From contig CACDNJ010000007.1 of the NCBI GenBank assembly GCA_902554135.1, forward strand, positions 1-21,573: a stretch of DNA of 21,573 bases. Reading direction: 5' to 3'. Shown in pieces: positions 6,392 through 14,294 of the stretch (positions are counted from its first letter, which is position 1; each line of letters starts with the position of its first letter). The DNA is from an uncultured Pelagibacteraceae bacterium. Lineage in GTDB: Bacteria; Pseudomonadota; Alphaproteobacteria; Pelagibacterales; Pelagibacteraceae. A model generated the notes under the pieces. It worked only from the letters and a program-made list of their open reading frames with translations. It did no database searches and was not told the origin of the DNA. The translations under genes were made by a program, and so were the position numbers.

Positions 6392-6852
6392 AACCAGATC
6401 TTTCGTAAAAATTTAGCTGGGTTGCCTGCATAAACACCTTTTTTCTTAATGCTTTTTGTTACTACTGAGCCTGCGCCTATTACAGTTCCCGAACATATGG
6501 ATACTGGCAAAATTGTTGAGTTTGATCCTATGATTACTTGGTCGCCTATTTTTGTTTTCTTAAACAAGGAAAAATTTCTAGTAATCTTTCCTTTTTTAAA
6601 ATCATCATTAATAAACATCACTCCATGACCGATAAAACAATTTTTTCCTATTTCAACTTTCTCACAGATAAAAGAATGGCTTTGGATCCTTGTGTTTTTT
6701 CCAATTTTTGTACTTTTTTGTATTTCAACAAAAGGACCTACAAAAACATTATCTTCAAATTTAGAACCATAAATATTGACGGGTTCAATGATAGTGCATT
6801 TTTTTCCGTGAATTAGTTTAGTTATTTTTGATTTAATTTTCTTTAACTTCAA
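6388..6852 (-). CDS. Hexapeptide-repeat (LbH) N-acyltransferase
   Basis: A 154-residue left-handed beta-helix transferase. Hexapeptide repeats run from about residue 20 (IIEPVNIYGSKFEDNVFVG) to about 140, with the acyl-CoA end signature VIGSNSTILPVSIC, GTVIGAGSVVTKSI and AGNPAKFLRKI. It probably acetylates the amino group installed by the next-encoded aminotransferase, giving a WbpD-like function. It has no ATG or GTG available: the preceding codon in the same frame is the TAA stop of the large glycosyltransferase and the first codon is TTG, so a TTG start straight after a stop is inferred. This implies translation by reinitiation, or occasional stop read-through giving a fusion. It overlaps the aminotransferase start by 4 bp. 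Confidence 0.87.
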   Translation of the reverse strand: MKLKKIKSKITKLIHGKKCTIIEPVNIYGSKFEDNVFVGPFVEIQKSTKIGKNTRIQSHSFICEKVEIGKNCFIGHGVMFINDDFKKGKITRNFSLFKKTKIGDQVIIGSNSTILPVSICSGTVIGAGSVVTKSIKKKGVYAGNPAKFLRKIWL

Positions 6853-8988
6853 TTAGTCCATCCATTTTAATCGTTTTAAATTTTCTCTGTTAAAAGATTT
6901 AGAAATAATATAATCCGAAACTTTCTGGCATTCAAAAAGTTCAAAATATTTTTTTCTTCCATTTTTAGCAACTTTCATTCTTGCTATGTCGTTTCCTTTA
7001 AAGTGATTAATTTTTTCTGCCAAATCTTGAAGATTCGAGTAAAAAACTACTTCATTTTTACTAAAGAAATTATCTAATTTAGTTCTTTTGTCTATGAAGG
7101 TTAATAATCCATTTCCAATCAACGAAGCAATTCTGTTGCTTGTTAAATATTTAAGAGGTTTTCCTCTAGTTAAGTTTAAAGCCATTTTTGAATTAACAAT
7201 AACTTTGTAAAAATCTTCAGCCCAAACAGGCTCTCTGTTTTTGTATCCATATATATCAAATATAATATTGGGACATTGTGTTATTAAATTGGTAATAAAA
7301 TTATGCCTTTCATCCTCTTTATCTCTTTTTAATTTTCCTCTATTAACCCCGTGACTCATGGAAAAAAATACATCACAAATCTGGTTTTTATTTTCATAAA
7401 TTTTTAATTTTTCTATATTTTTATCTACAGGAATAGGTAGATAGTGAAAGTTTTTTTTCTTTTTTAAAAAATCTAAAGTTGATGGATGAGTTGTTATAAA
7501 ATTTGAGCTAATAAACTCATCATATTTTAAAAGTTTTTTTCTATTAGATGAGTAATCTGGTCCTGTATCAGCGAGATGATCTTCGAACCACTGAGAAATA
7601 ACAGTATTTTTGCTGTAATCTTTAATTTTTTCAATTGTTTCGGTTTCAATATCATAAGAATGGCCTAATAAAATTAAATCTGGTTTGTAATTTTTAGCGG
7701 TTTCGTAAATCATTGTGTTTAGATATTTTTTTCCTTTGAAATCTTTAAAAGATTTATTAAATTTACCCACGTCTCTGTCACTCAAATTAATAACATCATG
7801 TCCGTTTCTTATGAAACCGTTTGCTAATTTTTTTGCAATAGATATGTAATAAAGCCTATTAAATTGACGATTCCCAAAATTCGAAATATTTAAAATTTTT
7901 AAGTTTGATATGTTCCTATTTATAAATATATTTTTTTCATTAATCACTTCTTCTCTTAGCGAGTCAAAAATCTTTGTGTTTTTTTGGATATCATGAAATA
8001 CATGTGTTAACGATTTTTTTTGAAGATCTTCTCTAAATTTTTTATTCAAAATTAACTGTTTAATTTTTTTATAAATCTCGTCTTGATTAATACGACTTAA
8101 ATATACCCCGTAAGGTATAGTTTCTGGCAATCCTCCCCTTCTAGAAAGAATTGTTGCACAGCCTCTAGAAGCGGCTTCTAATGAAGTTCTTCCAAAAGGT
8201 TCTTCCCAGTGTGATGGAACAACAGATATGCTAGATTTTTTATAAATATTTAAAGTTTCATCATGAGTTATCCAGCCTAAATGAAAAAGTCTATCATGTT
8301 TAAAGTTATATTTTTCTCTAGGCTCGTCACCAATAACAATGCTTTTCCAGTCTTTATATTTTTTAAGTATTTTTATAATAGCTCTTCCAAAAGTGTCGTA
8401 TCCTTTTGAATGATTTAGTTTTCCAACAAAAGTAATAATTTTTTCTTTTTTTGGAAATTTTGATATTTTGTTAATTGCTGGATATATAACCTGACATTTT
8501 TCATGATTTTTTATATCCATTCCTTCAAAAAATTTCTCTTTTACCCAATTACTAACAAAGGTTATTTTGCTACAGAGCTTCAAAAGACGTTTTCTTTCTT
8601 TTGCTGTTACCGCTCCTCTTAAGGTCTGTGGATTATTATGTATTACCAATATGTATTTATTATTTGATGTATATTTTTCAATATGAAGAATGTAAGAAGG
8701 TCGGTTATGAATTTCTATAAGTGAAAATCTATTTTTTTTTAATACATCAATAAATTTATTGACGTACTGTAAATTTTTACTTTGAATTCCAAAATTAGTA
8801 AATTTCAAATTTACATATTTAAAATTATCAAATACTTTGCTTGTATTTGAAGTGTAGCCAAAAACCGTTGTTATTTTTCTAAATTTACTTGTTTTTGAAA
8901 AGTCTTTAACCCAGATCGAAGCTGAACCAGCATTGTCTTTGATAAATTGATCTTTGTAAGGAAGTAGAATTGCAATATTGTTTTTCAT
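6853..8988 (-). CDS. Two-domain glycosyltransferase (GT4-like plus CgeB-like)
   Basis: A 711-residue protein with two GT-B units in tandem. Unit 1 (about 1-350) has an N-terminal Rossmann half (SLIEIHNRP, VIHNNP), the hinge and donor half (ITFVGKLNHSKGYDTF, SISVVPSHWEEPFG) and the EX7E-type motif EEPFGRTSLEAASRG near 262-275, as in family GT4. Unit 2 (about 365-711) starts again with LKILNISNFG, then PDLILLGHSYDIE, and ends in a CgeB/Glyco_trans_1_2 type donor half (ALNLTRG, LTSNRIASLIGNG, FYSNLQDLAEKI). Either two linkages are made by one protein or unit 2 is structural. No membrane segment. It sits between the aldolase gene (5-bp gap) and the acyltransferase gene (no gap), so it probably adds the amino sugar or its neighbour to a surface polysaccharide repeat. 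Confidence 0.82.
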   Translation of the reverse strand: MKNNIAILLPYKDQFIKDNAGSASIWVKDFSKTSKFRKITTVFGYTSNTSKVFDNFKYVNLKFTNFGIQSKNLQYVNKFIDVLKKNRFSLIEIHNRPSYILHIEKYTSNNKYILVIHNNPQTLRGAVTAKERKRLLKLCSKITFVSNWVKEKFFEGMDIKNHEKCQVIYPAINKISKFPKKEKIITFVGKLNHSKGYDTFGRAIIKILKKYKDWKSIVIGDEPREKYNFKHDRLFHLGWITHDETLNIYKKSSISVVPSHWEEPFGRTSLEAASRGCATILSRRGGLPETIPYGVYLSRINQDEIYKKIKQLILNKKFREDLQKKSLTHVFHDIQKNTKIFDSLREEVINEKNIFINRNISNLKILNISNFGNRQFNRLYYISIAKKLANGFIRNGHDVINLSDRDVGKFNKSFKDFKGKKYLNTMIYETAKNYKPDLILLGHSYDIETETIEKIKDYSKNTVISQWFEDHLADTGPDYSSNRKKLLKYDEFISSNFITTHPSTLDFLKKKKNFHYLPIPVDKNIEKLKIYENKNQICDVFFSMSHGVNRGKLKRDKEDERHNFITNLITQCPNIIFDIYGYKNREPVWAEDFYKVIVNSKMALNLTRGKPLKYLTSNRIASLIGNGLLTFIDKRTKLDNFFSKNEVVFYSNLQDLAEKINHFKGNDIARMKVAKNGRKKYFELFECQKVSDYIISKSFNRENLKRLKWMD

Positions 8989-8993
8989 TTAAA

Positions 8994-9782
8994 CTAATAT
9001 CCCTTGCCTTCTTTATTTTTTATTCCTTTTAATTTTTCTAAAACAGTTTTTGCTCCGCTAGACATGAATCTCTGATCAGAAGCAACTGTAACCAATTGAA
9101 AGCCTTTTTTAATCATTTTTTCAGCATATTCGGGTGTTGCATTATGAATTCCAGGTATTATTTTATTTTTTTTTGCATGTTCTAATATTTTCATAATAAC
9201 GGGATAGGTTGGGTCTTTTTCTTCTTTATCAAATCCAGGTTCTGCTCCAATGGCAAGACTTAAATCGGCAGGTCCTATGTAGATACCATCCAGACCTGGT
9301 GTTGACATTATTTCATCAAGTTTATCTAAAGATTCTTTAGTTTCAATCATGGCAAATTTTAATATTTCTGTGTTTGCATGTTTTCCATAGTCTGGACCTC
9401 CATACAAAAGACCTCTTATTGGACCAAAACTTCTGTATCCTTTCGGTGGATACAGGCATGCTTGAACAAACTTTTCAGCTTCTTTTCTATTACTTACCAT
9501 AGGGCAAATTATTCCATATACACCTGCATCTAAAATTTTCATTATTTGCCCAGGTTCATTCCAATTAACTCTTGCCATTGGAACTACATCCGTAGTCGAT
9601 ATTCCTTGTAACATTTGCAGTGCATTAGGATAATCTATTGCTCCATGTTGCATATCAATGGTAAGGGAATCCCAGCCTTGATGGGCCATTACTTCAGCAG
9701 AAAATGAATTTGGTATTTGAAGCCATCCGTTTACTACAGCTTTACCTTCAGAAAAAATTTTTTTTAGTTTGTTTTTACGCAT
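8994..9782 (-). CDS. HpcH/HpaI-family aldolase (2-keto-3-deoxy acid type)
   Basis: A class II pyruvate aldolase that cleaves 4-hydroxy-2-oxo acids to pyruvate plus an aldehyde. 262 residues, usual length. Active-site residues are all present: His46 in DMQHG (general base), Arg71 in MARVNW, metal ligands Glu147 (MIETKES) and Asp173 (GPADLS), and the helix GVYGIICPMV at 87-96. Relatives include HpaI, 2-keto-3-deoxy-L-rhamnonate aldolase and 2-dehydro-3-deoxyglucarate aldolase; the substrate cannot be fixed from sequence. It follows the aldehyde dehydrogenase gene by 3 bp, so one enzyme probably produces the aldehyde the other oxidises. It is cotranscribed with glycan genes and divergent from iolD. 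Confidence 0.9.
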   Translation of the reverse strand: MRKNKLKKIFSEGKAVVNGWLQIPNSFSAEVMAHQGWDSLTIDMQHGAIDYPNALQMLQGISTTDVVPMARVNWNEPGQIMKILDAGVYGIICPMVSNRKEAEKFVQACLYPPKGYRSFGPIRGLLYGGPDYGKHANTEILKFAMIETKESLDKLDEIMSTPGLDGIYIGPADLSLAIGAEPGFDKEEKDPTYPVIMKILEHAKKNKIIPGIHNATPEYAEKMIKKGFQLVTVASDQRFMSSGAKTVLEKLKGIKNKEGKGY

Positions 9783-9785
9783 TAA

Positions 9786-11228
9786 CTATCCAGAAAGACC
9801 TAGGTGTGTGTATTTTATATTCAGATAGTCTTTTATTCCTACTGAACCACCTTCTCGCCCATAACCGGTTTGTTTAATTCCTCCAAAAGGCGTTTCTGCG
9901 GTAGCTACAACGGGTGTGTTAACAGCAACAATACCAGTTTCTAGTTGTTCAGATGCTTTAAAAGCTTTCTCCATAGAATTTGTACAAACATATCCTGCCA
10001 AACCACAATCGTGTTTATTTGCTCTTTCTATTACTTCATCAAATTTTTTGAAAGTTGTTATTGGTGTTATTGGACCAAAAGGTTCTTCTGTCATTATGCT
10101 GAAGTTATCTTTGACATTATCAATTATAGTAGGTTCATAAAAATAACCTTTGTTAAAACCCGCTGGTCTTTTACCTCCGTATAAAATTTTTCCACCTTCT
10201 TTTTTGGTTTTTTCTACCAGTTTTTCAATTTCCTCTAATCTTTTTTTTGTTGTTATTGGCCCCAAGTTTGTACCTTCCTTTAAACCATCACCAATTTTAA
10301 GTTTTTTTGTTTTTTCAATAAAAGTTTTAGTAAAATCTTCTTTTTTGCTTTCGTGAATATAAAATCTAGTTGGTGAAATACAAACTTGACCGTTGTTTCT
10401 GTATTTTGAGGTAATAGCCATATCTGTAACCTTGTCTATATTTGAATCTTCAAAAACAATAAAAGGCGCATGTCCACTTAACTCCATAGTTACTCTTTGT
10501 ACTTTGTCTGCAGCTTTTTTAAGAATAAGTTTTCCTACTCTTGTTGAACCAGTAATAGAAACTTTTTTTATAATATCAGAGGAAATTAAATCATTAGATA
10601 TTTGTTCTGGATCTCCAGATAATAAATTAACAACACCTGGGGGAATACCAGCATCATTAATAATATTCATCATTTCCATAACTGCCCCTGGTGTAATTAC
10701 ATCTGGTTTTACTATTACAGAACATCCTGCTGCTAAGGCAGTAGAAATTTTTCTTGAAGCTAAAATTATTGGAAAATTCCATGGTACTAATGCAGCAACA
10801 ACACCAATTGGCTGATAAATAACTTGGACCCTTGTCTCTTCAAATCTACTCTCAACAGTCTGCCCAAAAATTCTTTTGGTCTCTTCAGAATTCCATTCAA
10901 AAATATCTGCTGCGCCACCAACTTCTCCTACCCCTTCTACTAAAGGTTTTCCCACTTCTAATGCTAACCATTTAGCTAAAGCATTTTTTCTTTCTCTCAT
11001 TAGTTCAGATATTTTTCTAATTTTGGATGATCTTTCCCAGGCAGGTGTTTTTTTCCAAATCTTGAAACCTTTTTCTGCAGATTTTAATGCTTTAATAACA
11101 TCATTTTTTGTAGCCTTAGAAGCCTTGCCTATTACCTCTTCGGTAGCGGGATTTATGACATCATATGTTTCTTTTTTCTCTGAAGGCTGCCATTTACCAT
11201 CGATGAATTGACCAAATTTTGAATACAT
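9786..11228 (-). CDS. NAD(P)-dependent aldehyde dehydrogenase (succinate-semialdehyde type)
   Basis: Oxidises an aldehyde to the acid. 480 residues, full length. It has Asn151 (PWNFP), Lys174 (VIVKP), the SITGSTRVGK glycine loop (224-233), Glu249 (MELSGHAPF) and catalytic Cys283 (GQVCISPTRF). The ELSGHAPFIVFED stretch is closest to the GabD/succinate-semialdehyde group. It lacks the Cys context of CoA-acylating IolA/MmsA enzymes, so it is not an obvious malonate-semialdehyde dehydrogenase. It is first in the seven-gene minus-strand run and shares a 58-bp divergent region with iolD. With the aldolase encoded 3 bp downstream, lactaldehyde or a similar short aldehyde is a plausible substrate (inference). 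Confidence 0.9.
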   Translation of the reverse strand: MYSKFGQFIDGKWQPSEKKETYDVINPATEEVIGKASKATKNDVIKALKSAEKGFKIWKKTPAWERSSKIRKISELMRERKNALAKWLALEVGKPLVEGVGEVGGAADIFEWNSEETKRIFGQTVESRFEETRVQVIYQPIGVVAALVPWNFPIILASRKISTALAAGCSVIVKPDVITPGAVMEMMNIINDAGIPPGVVNLLSGDPEQISNDLISSDIIKKVSITGSTRVGKLILKKAADKVQRVTMELSGHAPFIVFEDSNIDKVTDMAITSKYRNNGQVCISPTRFYIHESKKEDFTKTFIEKTKKLKIGDGLKEGTNLGPITTKKRLEEIEKLVEKTKKEGGKILYGGKRPAGFNKGYFYEPTIIDNVKDNFSIMTEEPFGPITPITTFKKFDEVIERANKHDCGLAGYVCTNSMEKAFKASEQLETGIVAVNTPVVATAETPFGGIKQTGYGREGGSVGIKDYLNIKYTHLGLSG

Positions 11229-11286
11229 TTCTTAAGTTTTTATTGCTTAAAAGATAATTATTACTAGTCTATACTTTAATTAATTT
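11229..11286. promoter_or_regulatory. Compact divergent promoter region, aldehyde dehydrogenase / iolD
   Basis: Only 58 bp separate the two start codons, so both promoters must lie here. On the plus strand TATACT (11270-11275) is a good -10 placed for a very short iolD leader; no convincing -35 at 17 bp. On the minus strand the run TAATAATTATC may hold the -10 for the opposite operon. No Shine-Dalgarno sequence is visible for iolD. Confidence 0.45.
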
Positions 11287-13131
11287 ATGAAAAAAATTCA
11301 ACTAACTTGTGCTCATGCCATTGTAAAACATCTAATATCTCAAAAGATATTAATTGATGGCAAAAAATTACCTCTGTTTGCTGGTGCTTTTGGAATCTTT
11401 GGTCATGGAAATGTGGCTTGTCTTGGGCAAGCATTAGAAGAAAATAAAAAAGAACTTCCAACATGGCGAGGACATCATGAACAAAATATGGCTTTAACAG
11501 GCATTGCTTATGCAAGAGCCAAAAGAAGAAAGCAAATTTTTGTAGCAACCAGCTCTGTTGGACCGGGTTCTACTAATATGCTAACAGCGGCCGCTGTCGC
11601 TATGAGCAATCGTCTACCAATTTTATTTTTACCTGGAGATACTTATGCAAATAGAATCCCCGATCCAGTTTTACAGCAGGTAGAACATTTTAATAATCCA
11701 GGAATTACCCAAAACGATGCTTTTAAAACAGTGACAAGGTATTTTGATCGAATAACAAGACCGGAACAAATTTTACAAACTTTGCCACAGGCTATACAAG
11801 TAATGTTAGATCCAGCTGATTGTGGACCTGCGTGTATTTCCTTATCACAAGATGTTCAAGGAGAAGTTTTTGATTATCCTGAAGAATTTTTTAAAGAAAA
11901 AATCCACACAATAAGAAGACCAAGGGCTGATGATTATCAAATCAAACAAGCTGCTGAGTTAATAAAAAATTCCAAAAATCCTATTATTATATCTGGTGGC
12001 GGAGTTTTTTATTCTGATGCAATGAAAGAATTAAGTGCTTTTGCCAAAAAACATAATATTCCTACTACACAAACAGTAATGGGTTATTCTACTATGAAAA
12101 GAGATGATCCTTACTTTCTTGGACCAATTGGAGGTCTCGGTGGGAAAGCTGCTAACAATCTTGCAAAAAAAACTGATCTAGCAATTGCTGTTGGAACCAA
12201 GCTAGGTGACTTTACAACTGGCTCATGGGCAAATTTTGAAAACCCTAAATTTAAATTGATTTCAATAAATGTAGCAAGATTTGATGCAAACAAACATATG
12301 GCTCAATCTGTAATTGGTGATGCAAAAGTTTCTTTGTTAGATATTTCTAATACATTAGGTTCATGGAAAGCTCCAAATGATTGGTACAAAAAATCTAGAA
12401 CCGAATTAGAATCTTGGAATAATTATATTGATAAAGAAAGCGGTCCAACAAATCAAAAATTACCATCCTATGCTCATGCTGTTGGTGCAATTTATAGAAA
12501 ATCAAATCCATCAGATATTGCCGTTACAGCAGCCGGAGGTTTAGTTGGCGAGGTAGTTCAGGTTTGGAGACCTAGAGAATTAAATACGCATGAAACAGAA
12601 TGGGGTTTTAGCTGTATGGGTTATGAAATCTCTGGTGCTCTTGGCATTAAAATGGCAAATCCAAAAAAAGAAGTTATAGCTTTTGTTGGAGATGGATCAT
12701 ATCTTTTATATAACTCAGATATTTACAGTTCTGTAATAACTAATCATAAGCTAATTATTATTGTTTGTGACAACGGCGGTCATGCGGTCATCAACCGATT
12801 ACAGTTATACAAAGGCGGAAAAGAATTCAATTGTCAGTTCGAGAGCTCAAAAGTTAGTAACTTAAAAAATGTAGATTTTGCTAAGCATGCGGAAAGTCTT
12901 GGTGCTACTGGTGAAAACGTAAGTTCTATAAATGAACTTGAAGAAGCTTTTTCAAGGGCAAAAAAATCTAAATCAACATATGTAATCTCAATTAAAACAG
13001 ATGCCTATCAATGGTTGGAGGGTTCTGCTTATTGGGAAAGCCCTACTTTAGAGAAGCCAGTTACCAAAGAAAATAAAAGAGCCCTTAAAGAGCACCGTGA
13101 AGGAAAGTCAAAACAAAGACAGGGTGTTTAA
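11287..13131 (+). CDS. iolD: 3D-(3,5/4)-trihydroxycyclohexane-1,2-dione acylhydrolase
   Basis: TPP-dependent ring-opening step of myo-inositol breakdown: it hydrolyses the cyclic dione to 5-deoxyglucuronate. 614 residues, full length for IolD. It has the three-domain TPP-enzyme layout: an N-terminal PYR domain with Glu65 in WRGHHEQNMA and SVGPGSTNMLTAA; a central domain (ADDYQIKQAAELIKNS, IISGGGVFYSDAM); and a C-terminal PP domain with GDGSYLLYNSDI near residue 468 and the DNGGHAVINRLQ segment that closes the TPP/Mg site. The VLQQVEHFNNPGITQNDAFK stretch is specific to IolD rather than acetolactate synthase. The next gene starts 5 bp after its stop. iolG and iolE are about 5-6 kb away in the same window, supporting the assignment. 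Confidence 0.95.
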   Translation: MKKIQLTCAHAIVKHLISQKILIDGKKLPLFAGAFGIFGHGNVACLGQALEENKKELPTWRGHHEQNMALTGIAYARAKRRKQIFVATSSVGPGSTNMLTAAAVAMSNRLPILFLPGDTYANRIPDPVLQQVEHFNNPGITQNDAFKTVTRYFDRITRPEQILQTLPQAIQVMLDPADCGPACISLSQDVQGEVFDYPEEFFKEKIHTIRRPRADDYQIKQAAELIKNSKNPIIISGGGVFYSDAMKELSAFAKKHNIPTTQTVMGYSTMKRDDPYFLGPIGGLGGKAANNLAKKTDLAIAVGTKLGDFTTGSWANFENPKFKLISINVARFDANKHMAQSVIGDAKVSLLDISNTLGSWKAPNDWYKKSRTELESWNNYIDKESGPTNQKLPSYAHAVGAIYRKSNPSDIAVTAAGGLVGEVVQVWRPRELNTHETEWGFSCMGYEISGALGIKMANPKKEVIAFVGDGSYLLYNSDIYSSVITNHKLIIIVCDNGGHAVINRLQLYKGGKEFNCQFESSKVSNLKNVDFAKHAESLGATGENVSSINELEEAFSRAKKSKSTYVISIKTDAYQWLEGSAYWESPTLEKPVTKENKRALKEHREGKSKQRQGV

Positions 13132-13136
13132 ATTTT

Positions 13137-14294
13137 ATGTCAAAAATCTATAAGGTAGGACTAATAGGCTGTGGTCATATAGCCGAAACATACTTTAGAG
13201 CCCATAAATACTTTAATAATTTTAAAATAATTAAATGTGCAGATATTAAAGAAAAAGCTGCAAAAAAATGTGCTTCTACTTATAAAATAAAATCACTTAG
13301 CGTTAAGGAAATTTTGAATGATGATGAAATTGATATAATTTTAAATTTAACAATACCAAAAGCACATTATGAGGTTTCAAAAAAAGCTCTTTTGCATAAT
13401 AAACATGTTTATACAGAAAAGCCGATGGCTATCAATTTAAAGGATGGAAAGGAATTAGTAAAACTCGCAAAGAAAAAAAGGCTCTATATTGGTAATGCAC
13501 CAGATACTTTTTTAGGTGGTGGAAATCAAAAATCTAAAGAATTATTAGAAAATAATTTAATTGGTAAAATTAATTTAGGAAATATGATATTTGCATTTCC
13601 TGGAGTTCAATCCTATCACCCAAATCCTGAACCATGGTTTGCAAAAAAAGAAGGTGGACCAGTAATTGATATGGGTCCTTATTATTTAACTGCACTAGTA
13701 AATTTATTAGGCCCTGCAAAAGAAGTTAGTGGAAGTATAATGAAAGGGGTTAAAAAAAGAATTATAGGAATTGGCCCAAGAAAGGGTAAAAAAATTAAAG
13801 TACATTGTCCTACGACATATTTGGCTACAATAGTTTTTGAAAATAAAAGCATAATTAGATTAACATTATCTTTTGATGTGATTGCTCACGGAAGAAATCA
13901 TATAGAATTGTACGGAAGCAATGGATCAATGATTGTTCCAGATCCAAATATGTTTGGGGGATCCGTCTATACTTGCAAAAAGTTAGGAGAAAAATGGAAA
14001 GAATATAAAACAGGAAAGATGCCCCTTGGAAAAATTAATATTAGAACCAAAAGTCTAAGAGCAAACGAGGCTCCTATAAATGCCAATTACAGAGGTGTTG
14101 GTTTGGCAGAAATGGCTTATTGTATTGAAAATAAAAAAATTCATAGATGTAATGGGGAATTATCATTACATGTGCTAGATATTATTCAATCAACCATGAA
14201 AGCATCAAGAACCGGTATAAAACGAAAGATTAAAACAACCTGTAAAATTCCTAAAAGATTTACTTTAAAAGAAATTAAAAAAATACTTAAATAA
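13137..14294 (+). CDS. Gfo/Idh/MocA-family oxidoreductase
   Basis: An NAD(P)-dependent dehydrogenase of cyclic polyols or sugars, cytosolic. 385 residues. The Rossmann motif is GLIGCGHIAE (8-17), the hallmark catalytic Lys95 is in TEKPMA, and the C-terminal domain has GGPVIDMGPYYLTALVNLLG (173-192). Asp178 is kept, but the His found four residues after it in inositol dehydrogenases (DxxxH) is Tyr182. It is cotranscribed with iolD (5-bp gap), so a role on another inositol isomer, such as scyllo- or chiro-inositol, or on an inosose is likely. It is distinct from the better IolG candidate at 18184-19134. Its 3' end overlaps the convergent kinase gene by 8 bp. Confidence 0.85.
   Translation: MSKIYKVGLIGCGHIAETYFRAHKYFNNFKIIKCADIKEKAAKKCASTYKIKSLSVKEILNDDEIDIILNLTIPKAHYEVSKKALLHNKHVYTEKPMAINLKDGKELVKLAKKKRLYIGNAPDTFLGGGNQKSKELLENNLIGKINLGNMIFAFPGVQSYHPNPEPWFAKKEGGPVIDMGPYYLTALVNLLGPAKEVSGSIMKGVKKRIIGIGPRKGKKIKVHCPTTYLATIVFENKSIIRLTLSFDVIAHGRNHIELYGSNGSMIVPDPNMFGGSVYTCKKLGEKWKEYKTGKMPLGKINIRTKSLRANEAPINANYRGVGLAEMAYCIENKKIHRCNGELSLHVLDIIQSTMKASRTGIKRKIKTTCKIPKRFTLKEIKKILK

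Noticed and set aside
6538..6816. 92-codon plus-strand frame opposite the acyltransferase gene
   Set aside because: The minus strand has clear hexapeptide repeats; the plus frame shows no family features.
10393..10815. 140-codon plus-strand frame
   Set aside because: Antisense to the aldehyde dehydrogenase, whose conserved motifs cover the same bases.
9786..11228. Calling the aldehyde dehydrogenase IolA (malonate-semialdehyde, CoA-acylating)
   Set aside because: The GQVCISPTR and ELSGHAPF motifs are of the non-acylating succinate-semialdehyde group.
11285..11548. 87-codon minus-strand frame over the iolD start
   Set aside because: Antisense to the conserved IolD N-terminal TPP domain and would leave no promoter space.
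13137..14294. Calling this Gfo/Idh gene iolG
   Set aside because: It lacks the DxxxH pair; the protein at 18184-19134 has it together with other IolG-specific segments.
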